5,305 nucleotides of DNA from positions 1 through 5,305 of the forward strand of contig CALQNE010000246.1 of NCBI GenBank assembly GCA_943331855.1, read 5' to 3'. The position numbers were made by a program, and so were the translations under genes. Below, in pieces: positions 1 through 5,305 of this stretch. The notes beneath the pieces are model-generated. The model ran no database searches and had not been told where the DNA came from. It saw nothing but the letters and a program-made list of their open reading frames with translations. This DNA comes from Bordetella parapertussis (GTDB lineage Bacteria > Pseudomonadota > Gammaproteobacteria > Burkholderiales > Burkholderiaceae_B). How positions within the stretch are numbered: position 1 is the first letter of the stretch; each line of letters starts with the position of its first letter.

Positions 1-1
1 G

Positions 2-544
2 TATCCCTTTCATAAAAATGGCCGCATTGACGACCCCAAGAGTACGGCAGCAGTTGGTGCCATGTTGTGTCTATTGAGTCGAAGCCTGCGCTTGCCTAAT
101 TTCTTTTTTCGATCGGCTGCGTTCAAGCCCTATTCGACCGTGCGCTTTATTGGCATGATTGATAATAACAACGCGATTAAAGACTCAAACTTGTTTTATC
201 GCAATATAGATCTGGATAATGAGGATTATGAGTTTCCGGATACGACTTTCGAAATGCGCGGCTCAATGCGCCTAGGCTTTAGACAGCTTGAGACTGAACG
301 CTGGCCCGCCTCGCCGTTGTACACCTTAAGTGTCGATGATCGAGAACTCAGGGAGAAGCTCGCATCGAAAGGGGTTGTACTGAAAATTTCGCTCAAGCGC
401 AGCGAACGCACGGGCCCCGAAAGTTTTGAGTTGGCCTCGGTAGAAGGGGGCTCAAAGAGCAAAATCAAATTCAGACTCAACACGATGGTAGACGCAGGCT
501 TGGGTGATTCGCAGTACTGGCTCGACAGCGGCAGCGTGAGGTAA
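2..544 (+). CDS. srfB: SrfB-family protein, C-terminal part (5' end outside window)
   Basis: The frame is open from the first bases of the window to TAA at 542-544, giving 180 residues. The ATG at 62 is an internal methionine, because the frame continues upstream without a stop and with family-like sequence (DDPKSTAAVGAML). The remaining sequence matches my recollection of the SrfB C-terminus: a stretch around FKPYSTVRFIGMIDNNN, then KDSNLFYRNIDLD, FEMRGSMRLGFRQL and ERWPASPLYTL. SrfB proteins are usually about 1000 residues, so roughly the last fifth is present. SrfB is the second gene of the Salmonella srfABC locus, annotated as a putative virulence factor; its biochemical activity is not established. 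No signal peptide or membrane segment is visible in this part, which fits a cytoplasmic protein. Only 5 bases separate it from the SrfC gene, so the two are surely co-transcribed. Family assignment is by recalled sequence similarity, not by a search. Confidence 0.85.
   Translation, partial: YPFHKNGRIDDPKSTAAVGAMLCLLSRSLRLPNFFFRSAAFKPYSTVRFIGMIDNNNAIKDSNLFYRNIDLDNEDYEFPDTTFEMRGSMRLGFRQLETERWPASPLYTLSVDDRELREKLASKGVVLKISLKRSERTGPESFELASVEGGSKSKIKFRLNTMVDAGLGDSQYWLDSGSVR
538..541 (+). promoter_or_regulatory. Ribosome binding site of the srfC gene
   Basis: GAGG lies 8 bases before the ATG at 550 and is embedded in the last codons of srfB. It supports ATG 550 as the start and shows that srfC has its own ribosome loading site, although it follows srfB by only 5 bases. 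Confidence 0.7.
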
Positions 545-549
545 TCGGC

Positions 550-3258
550 ATGACAATTCAACGAGCAGATAAATTAGTGGCCGGTTGGGCCACCATTCAC
601 CAAGAGTCGGGTCAGGCGATTGATTGGATTCATCGTGTGCGGGGTAATGCGCGCAGCGTCGACAGCGAAGCCGACAGCTTGATCTATCGTTTGCGGCGGG
701 TGCGTAACCAGGCAAAGAGTTTAGGTGTCGCGGCAGGACTGCCCTCAACCGTGGGCTTCTTTGGCCTTTCGCAAGCGGGCAAATCGTATTTGATTTCTGC
801 TCTGGCAGCCGGTGGCGATGGCAAGCTTGAAACTGTTGTCGATGGACAGCGCCTGGATTTTATCAATCACATCAATCCACCGGGTGGTGGTAAAGAGGCA
901 ACTGGTTTGGTGACGCGGTTTAGTTTTCGCGCTAAACAAGGGCCGGCTGGCTTTGCATTAGAGCTGAAATTATTTGAAGAAATTGAGCTGGTTAAAATTT
1001 TTGTCAATTCGTTTTTTAATGATTTCAATTTTGAAAAAATTGGTAATCCGATTGATGCCACAGCAGCAAAGAGAAAGTTAACAGAGCTTGAAACGCGCAA
1101 ACGTGCGCAACGCGTGCTAGGTATCACTGAAGATGACATGGTGTCACTCTGGGAGTATTTGAAGGAGAGCTTTGGTAATTCAATTGGCCCCTTGACGCCA
1201 GAGTTTTTGCCGCGCGCGGTGACCTTAGCGCCTTACCTCAGTATTGAAGACCGCGCCCAACTCTTTGGTTGTTTGTGGGGGCAGGCTGGCGCGTTGACTC
1301 AGGCGTTTCTGAGTTTGGCCCAAACCTTAGCTCAGCTTGGACAGCCTAGTCGCGTCTTTGCACCGATCGAAGCGTTGGTACGCAAAACTGAGAGTGGTGT
1401 CTTGTCGCAAGCCGATAGCATTATGAATGTCGATATGCTGCAGCGCTTGGGTAGGCCTCAGGACTTGCCGATCAGTGTATTGCCAATTATTGATGGGCAG
1501 CCACAGGCGCAGCAAAGCATCACGATGGCGCAGCTCGCGGCACTCACGGCCGAATTGACGTTTCCACTTGTTAATCAGCCGCATCAGAAAATTTTTGAAG
1601 ATGTCGATCTGCTTGATTTCCCTGGATACCGAGGACGCTTGGGCTTGGACTCTTTAACTGATATCAGCGGCGCTCAAGCAAAGGATCAAGTCGGCAATCC
1701 GATCGCGCAATTATTGTTGCGCGGCAAAGTCGCTTATTTGTTTGAACGCTACACCGAGTCGCAAGAGATGAACGTGTTGGTGGTGTGCACGGCCTCGCAT
1801 AAGCAGTCTGACGTGACCGAGGTTGGTCCGGTGTTGTCGAAATGGATTGAAAAAACGCAAGGTAAAACTGCTGAAGAGCGCGCGCGACGCGACCCTGGTT
1901 TGATTTGGGCCGTGACAATGTTTGACATCAAAATTAACGATTCGTTAACAAAAGATGAAGACATGCTGCATACAGTTTGGAATAATCTTGTACAGATGAC
2001 CATGCTTGAACGTTTTGGCGATCGGTCGTGGATGCAAGACTGGGCGAAAGGCGTCGAGTTCAACAATACTTTTTTGGTGCGCAAGCCTCGCAGTCCAGTA
2101 TCCTTTTTAGATGTTGAGGGCGGACAAGAGCGATCAATTACCCAATCTGTTGCTGCGCAGTTGTCATTAATGGAGAAGACCTTCGTCCATGCGCCTCTTA
2201 TTACAACGCATGTCTCTGAGCCCGCGCAGGCCTGGAGCGCCATGATGACGTTGAACGATGGAGGTATCGAACGTTTGAGTCACTATTTAGCGAGGGTCTC
2301 GACGCGTGAACTCAAGCTTGAACGTATCAATGAACTCATGAACGAGGTATTGCACGAGCTGATCGATAATCGGTTAGGGCGCTGGTTCCATCAAGATGGG
2401 ATGGGCGAGGTCGAAGCTAAGCGTAAGATCGCCCAGCAGGTCGTGACGGCTTTAACACCGCGCATTCGTCTGTTAGGTGAAATTCAACAGCAGCTCCAGT
2501 TGTCTGATAGTCAATTACAAAGTCTCTACTTAGGTGCTGGGGTGGATGCGCAAGAAGATGTGTCCGAAGCAATCGCTGCCACCCCCTCTGCGGTCAATCT
2601 TGGGGATGATCCGTTCGGCTTGGGTGAAGGACTGGATCTGTTTGGGGATTCTGCGGCCAAACCTGAGGACACGCAAAAACCAATTCCGACCGGTAGCGAT
2701 GCGCGTTTTGCGAAGTTAGTCTTGAGCGCCTGGTTCGAGCACTTGCGAAGCGTGCCCAGCGATGAACAATTATTAACGTATTTTGGCTTGCAAAAAGCCG
2801 TTGCTGAAATGCTTTGTGACGAGGTACTGACCGCCGGTGCTCGCGTTGACTTACAAGAACAACTCTTCAAAGTAGTCAGCCGTACCGAGCAAGTCGGCAC
2901 TAAACGCGACAAGCTCGTTGACCGCCAAGTATTGGCGGCAAAGACTGTTTTGGCAGATTTTATTGCCTGGCTAGGTTATATAGATAGGCCTTTGGACACC
3001 CGACCCGAGAGCCGGGTCAATAAAGGGCAAAAATTGTTTGCACCACCTACACGTATTGGCCAGGGGCAACTGCCAGCGATCGGTAATGAAGCGATCGATC
3101 ACACACGAATTTATATGGGCGACTGGTTGGTGGGTCTGGCCCAGTTGATCGTAGAAAATGCCGGCCATGATGGCGGGCGCGAAATCAAGCCCGAACAAAA
3201 TGCTGAACTTGGTGCGATGATTGCCAAGTTCAAAACCGCACATCTGACTGAACAATGA
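550..3258 (+). CDS. srfC: SrfC-family dynamin-like P-loop GTPase (putative virulence factor)
   Basis: This is a complete 902-residue protein. Seen: an N-terminal charged helical segment (about 20-60); a Walker A/G1 motif GLSQAGKS at 72-79 (K78, S79); a possible switch I/G2 threonine in KEATGLVTRF (115-124); a long, mainly helical insertion (about 125-350); a G3 motif DFPG at 356-359 after the hydrophobic strand DVDLL; and a strand ending TMFD at 456-459, where G4 N/TKxD is expected but the lysine is missing. Helical segments follow (about 575-662), then an acidic Gly/Phe-rich linker (about 663-716) and a further mostly helical C-terminal part. There is no signal peptide or membrane helix, so it is probably cytoplasmic. 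Known: SrfC is the third srfABC gene; the family is annotated as a virulence factor, and its mechanism is unproven. Inferred: nucleotide-dependent GTPase or ATPase activity acting together with SrfB. The start is supported by GAGG at 538-541. The stop overlaps the next gene. Confidence 0.85.
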   Translation: MTIQRADKLVAGWATIHQESGQAIDWIHRVRGNARSVDSEADSLIYRLRRVRNQAKSLGVAAGLPSTVGFFGLSQAGKSYLISALAAGGDGKLETVVDGQRLDFINHINPPGGGKEATGLVTRFSFRAKQGPAGFALELKLFEEIELVKIFVNSFFNDFNFEKIGNPIDATAAKRKLTELETRKRAQRVLGITEDDMVSLWEYLKESFGNSIGPLTPEFLPRAVTLAPYLSIEDRAQLFGCLWGQAGALTQAFLSLAQTLAQLGQPSRVFAPIEALVRKTESGVLSQADSIMNVDMLQRLGRPQDLPISVLPIIDGQPQAQQSITMAQLAALTAELTFPLVNQPHQKIFEDVDLLDFPGYRGRLGLDSLTDISGAQAKDQVGNPIAQLLLRGKVAYLFERYTESQEMNVLVVCTASHKQSDVTEVGPVLSKWIEKTQGKTAEERARRDPGLIWAVTMFDIKINDSLTKDEDMLHTVWNNLVQMTMLERFGDRSWMQDWAKGVEFNNTFLVRKPRSPVSFLDVEGGQERSITQSVAAQLSLMEKTFVHAPLITTHVSEPAQAWSAMMTLNDGGIERLSHYLARVSTRELKLERINELMNEVLHELIDNRLGRWFHQDGMGEVEAKRKIAQQVVTALTPRIRLLGEIQQQLQLSDSQLQSLYLGAGVDAQEDVSEAIAATPSAVNLGDDPFGLGEGLDLFGDSAAKPEDTQKPIPTGSDARFAKLVLSAWFEHLRSVPSDEQLLTYFGLQKAVAEMLCDEVLTAGARVDLQEQLFKVVSRTEQVGTKRDKLVDRQVLAAKTVLADFIAWLGYIDRPLDTRPESRVNKGQKLFAPPTRIGQGQLPAIGNEAIDHTRIYMGDWLVGLAQLIVENAGHDGGREIKPEQNAELGAMIAKFKTAHLTEQ

Positions 3259-4268
3259 AAAAAACCTTACCAGAGCTCAAACCTGCACTTAACCAAATGC
3301 CCGGCTACGGGTTTTTAACACTTCAAGGTTGGGAGTCACCCGCCCCGTCGTTGGATTGCAGTTACGAAGTGTGTGTGCAGCGAAATCAAGACAGTCGTTT
3401 TTTAGGGGCCGACGGTCAGTGGACCGCCACGCAGACTTGGCATCAAGTGGATGCAACCGAGAGTCAAAATGAGTTTGTCGCGCTAACGCTTGGCCCAAGT
3501 GTTGTTGACCCGTTGGTTGAGAATCCGCAGATGACCTATCTTTTGCAGGCTCGGTACGGGCAAGAGCTTGCGCAAGGGGTTGTGCGAATTCGAGAGGGTG
3601 TTTTATCGTCACACGCTTCGGGTCAAACTGGCGAAGCCGTATCGCGTATTGCGAAGCCGGCTCAGGCAGCAGTACCAGAGCTCTCAACAACTGAATCTGC
3701 GCCCGTCGGCGTGCCAGATCCGAGTATGGATCCAGTCGGCAAGCCAACGCCAAAGTCGTCACCGGCTTTGCTCATTGCGGTGATTGTTGTGGTGTTGGTG
3801 CTACTCGCGGCCTACTTTGGCTGGCGTTGGTATCAAAATCAACAACAAGTGCCTGCTGCGACCACGGCGTCGACGACGACAAGTGCGCCAGTAGCTGTGA
3901 GTTCAACACCTCCAGTGGCTGTCGCAGCTTGCAGTAGCGAGGCGCTCGCTGCAACAAAGGACGACTTGTTGTTTATTCAGGCTTGCCTGAAAACTACGCC
4001 TGACACTGCGCAGGTATTAGCTGTGATCGAGTTGGCCAAGACAGCGAAGCGGTGCGACGTTGCACAGCGGTTATATGCGTTTAAAGGTCAAGCAGGCGAT
4101 GTTGTGATCGCCCTGGCTTACGCAAAAGAGTTCGATCCAAAATTCTTTATTGCTGGGTGCGTCACCGCCGCTGACAAAAATACAGCACTGTATTGGTACG
4201 ACTTGGTGCTTGCAAAAGATGCGAATCATGCTGAAGCAAAAGAGCGCGCTGACGCGCTAAGAAAATAA
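3255..4268 (+). CDS. Single-pass inner-membrane protein with periplasmic four-cysteine helical domain, family unrecognised
   Basis: This is a 337-residue protein I cannot name. Residues 1-125 form a probably cytoplasmic, beta-rich domain with many aromatic residues and C35 and C40. A Pro/Ala/Ser-rich linker (about 130-170) follows, then one strong membrane helix (about 171-190, LLIAVIVVVLVLLAAYFGW). A Thr/Ser/Ala/Pro-rich linker (199-224) leads to a C-terminal helical domain (226-337) with C226, C244, C267 and C302. That domain looks like Sel1/TPR-type alpha-alpha repeats (ALYWYDLVLAKDANHAEAKERA). K163 and K167 before the helix suggest N-inside, C-outside topology, so the four cysteines would face the oxidising periplasm and could form two disulfides. 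The start ATG overlaps the srfC stop in an ATGA arrangement, and no Shine-Dalgarno sequence precedes it, so translation is probably coupled to srfC. Inferred role: linking the cytoplasmic SrfB/SrfC proteins to the periplasmic vWA protein. It does not look like SrfA as I recall that family, but I cannot exclude a distant relation. Confidence 0.8.
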   Translation: MKKTLPELKPALNQMPGYGFLTLQGWESPAPSLDCSYEVCVQRNQDSRFLGADGQWTATQTWHQVDATESQNEFVALTLGPSVVDPLVENPQMTYLLQARYGQELAQGVVRIREGVLSSHASGQTGEAVSRIAKPAQAAVPELSTTESAPVGVPDPSMDPVGKPTPKSSPALLIAVIVVVLVLLAAYFGWRWYQNQQQVPAATTASTTTSAPVAVSSTPPVAVAACSSEALAATKDDLLFIQACLKTTPDTAQVLAVIELAKTAKRCDVAQRLYAFKGQAGDVVIALAYAKEFDPKFFIAGCVTAADKNTALYWYDLVLAKDANHAEAKERADALRK

Positions 4269-4300
4269 GATGTGCCGGCGGTGCTTCGACTGGCGCAAAG

Positions 4301-4305
4301 AGGAG
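4301..4305 (+). promoter_or_regulatory. Ribosome binding site of the vWA gene
   Basis: AGGAG, within the purine run AAAGAGGAG, lies 5 bases before the ATG at 4311. It selects that start over in-frame GTG codons at 4272 and 4281, and the signal peptide beginning at 4311 agrees. The 42-base gap before the gene (4269-4310) shows no convincing promoter or terminator. Confidence 0.8.
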
Positions 4306-4310
4306 CAGGT

Positions 4311-5305
4311 ATGAAATTTTTTATTAGAGTTATCTTAAGTATCTTCTTGCTGTTTGGATTCAGTTTTAATGTGCTGTCAGCAGACAAGCCGTTATTGCAA
4401 GCGGGCAAAAAAACGTTGTACCAGCGTGTTTTGACGACACCAGGCTGTAAGCTGGTAGTCAAACCAGGTGATCAGTCGGGCGCAACGCAAGAGGCTTTTA
4501 GCCGCTATTACGTGTATCAGCGTCAACAGACCACTGGTAAAGACTGGATCGAGGTTGGCACTGACACGGTCGGTAAAAAAATTGGCTGGTTAGACAGTGC
4601 TTGCACCGTCGAGTGGAAGATGCAAATGTCTTTGGCGTTTACAAATCCTGCCGGACGAGATCTGGCCTTATTCTTCAAAGATCGTACTAGCATCGAAAAG
4701 ATCGCTGACTCTGCGACCCCAGCCCAAGCCTATGCGCCAATCTTAGAGAATATGAAAAAGACCGGGCGTGATCCTGCTGTGGTTGCGCGTGAGCCCGAGC
4801 TTTTTGTCGATTTAAAAAAGAACTTTTATCTGTTGCCAATTCTGCAAGCTGAAGAAATTAAATCTGACGCAGGTTTTAATCTTCGAGTGCTTGAGGTTGC
4901 CTCGGTGAGCAAGCAAGATCCTAATGCAAACCCCGCCACCGGCCCGCAGGTGGTGCAAAGCTCGATTAAAGCCTTTAATGCTGGCGTTGTCTTTGTGTTG
5001 GACTCGACATTGTCGATGGATCCCTATATCGAACGCACCCGTGAGGCTGTGCGTACTGTATACAGCAGAATGGAAAAAGAGCAGCTAGGTGACAAAGTGA
5101 AGTTTGGTTTGGTCGCCTTCCGATCAAGCATTAAAGCGGTACCTGGTCTTGAGTATGTTTCTAAAATGTATGTCGATCCAACCAAAGTCAAAGACGGCAA
5201 AGATTTTTTGGCAAAGATTAAAGACCTGAAGGCCACAAATGTGTCGAGCGCAAAGTTTGATGAAGATCCTTACGCAGGCGTGTACGACGCGTTGTTCAAT
5301 ATCAA
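4311..5305 (+). CDS. Exported vWA-domain protein resembling the C-terminal half of PpkA (3' end outside window)
   Basis: The frame is open to the window edge, giving 331 residues with no stop. Residues 1-24 are a classic signal peptide: K2 and R6, a hydrophobic core to about residue 19, and a likely cleavage after LSA at 22-24. Residues about 30-105 look like a small beta-barrel or SH3-like domain (GKKTLYQRVLTTPGCKL, YYVYQR, DWIEVG, GWLDSACTVEW), followed by a helical region (125-200). A vWA domain starts near 225: strand VVFVL, then the MIDAS motif D231-S-T233-L-S235 (DxTxS form of DxSxS), helix PYIERTREAVRTVYSRM, strand VKFGLVAFRSS, and a DEDPYAGVYDAL segment (317-328) where the third metal-ligand loop is expected. 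This order matches what I recall of the region after the kinase in PpkA, a type VI secretion-associated Ser/Thr kinase. Here a signal peptide replaces the kinase, so the protein should be periplasmic or exported. Its partner is inferred to be the membrane protein encoded just upstream. Confidence 0.85.
   Translation, partial: MKFFIRVILSIFLLFGFSFNVLSADKPLLQAGKKTLYQRVLTTPGCKLVVKPGDQSGATQEAFSRYYVYQRQQTTGKDWIEVGTDTVGKKIGWLDSACTVEWKMQMSLAFTNPAGRDLALFFKDRTSIEKIADSATPAQAYAPILENMKKTGRDPAVVAREPELFVDLKKNFYLLPILQAEEIKSDAGFNLRVLEVASVSKQDPNANPATGPQVVQSSIKAFNAGVVFVLDSTLSMDPYIERTREAVRTVYSRMEKEQLGDKVKFGLVAFRSSIKAVPGLEYVSKMYVDPTKVKDGKDFLAKIKDLKATNVSSAKFDEDPYAGVYDALFNI

Noticed and set aside
62..544. A complete 160-residue gene starting at ATG 62
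   Set aside because: The frame is open upstream to the window edge with SrfB-like residues and no ribosome site before position 62, so this is the tail of a longer gene.
1749..2243. A 164-residue antisense reading frame within srfC
   Set aside because: It lies wholly opposite a well-supported gene, is Cys- and Ser-rich with no recognisable domain, and looks like a shadow of the coding strand. The other antisense frames are rejected for the same reason.
3002..3018. Perfect inverted repeat GACCCG-(5)-CGGGTC, possible terminator
   Set aside because: The stem is only 6 pairs, sits inside srfC coding sequence, and has no following T-run on either strand.
3615..3659. GCTTCG/CGAAGC inverted repeat and repeated GCGAAGCCG
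   Set aside because: The stem is short with an 11-base loop, and the 9-base repeat occurs only twice inside a coding region, so chance is enough to explain them.
3289..3762. A 157-residue antisense reading frame within the membrane-protein gene
   Set aside because: It is rich in Arg, Gln, Ala and Leu with no domain or ribosome site, and it overlaps a gene with clear domain and membrane features.
3921..3932. Lipobox-like VAAC at residues 223-226 of the membrane protein
   Set aside because: It follows a Thr/Pro-rich linker more than 30 residues after the membrane helix, not the end of an N-terminal signal peptide, so lipidation there is not expected.
4272..4310. Earlier GTG starts (4272, 4281) for the vWA gene
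   Set aside because: They would add a charged extension ahead of the signal peptide, and the AGGAG site is correctly placed only for ATG 4311.

Overview
The window is a run of four co-directional, tightly packed genes on the + strand, with almost no intergenic DNA. It looks like an internal slice of one operon. Two genes are recognisable as members of the SrfB and SrfC 'putative virulence factor' families, known from the Salmonella srfABC locus and widespread in Proteobacteria. Base composition looks close to balanced, Shine-Dalgarno sites precede two of the genes, and the gene families fit a Gram-negative proteobacterium. The sequence alone does not settle gamma versus beta class or the genus.

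Layout: (1) positions 2-544 hold the C-terminal 180 residues of SrfB, whose start lies left of the window. (2) Positions 550-3258 hold a complete SrfC-family protein of 902 residues, a cytoplasmic P-loop protein of dynamin-like GTPase type. Its Walker A and DxPG motifs are separated by a very large helical insertion, and its G4 motif is degenerate. (3) Positions 3255-4268 hold a 337-residue single-pass inner-membrane protein of unrecognised family. It overlaps the srfC stop by 4 bases and carries a periplasmic helical domain with four cysteines. (4) Positions 4311-5305 begin an exported protein cut off by the right edge. It has a signal peptide, an SH3-like region and a von Willebrand factor A (vWA) domain, and it resembles the non-kinase half of PpkA-type proteins.

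Inferred joint role: a cytoplasmic SrfB-SrfC pair, with a GTPase-like motor or switch, could be linked through the single-pass protein to a periplasmic metal-ion-dependent adhesion (MIDAS-type) vWA protein. That would make an envelope-spanning assembly, trafficking or sensing machine. The order and products are seen in the sequence; the joint function is a hypothesis. The operon promoter and terminator are outside the window, and I see no RNA genes, mobile elements, CRISPR arrays or attachment sites here.
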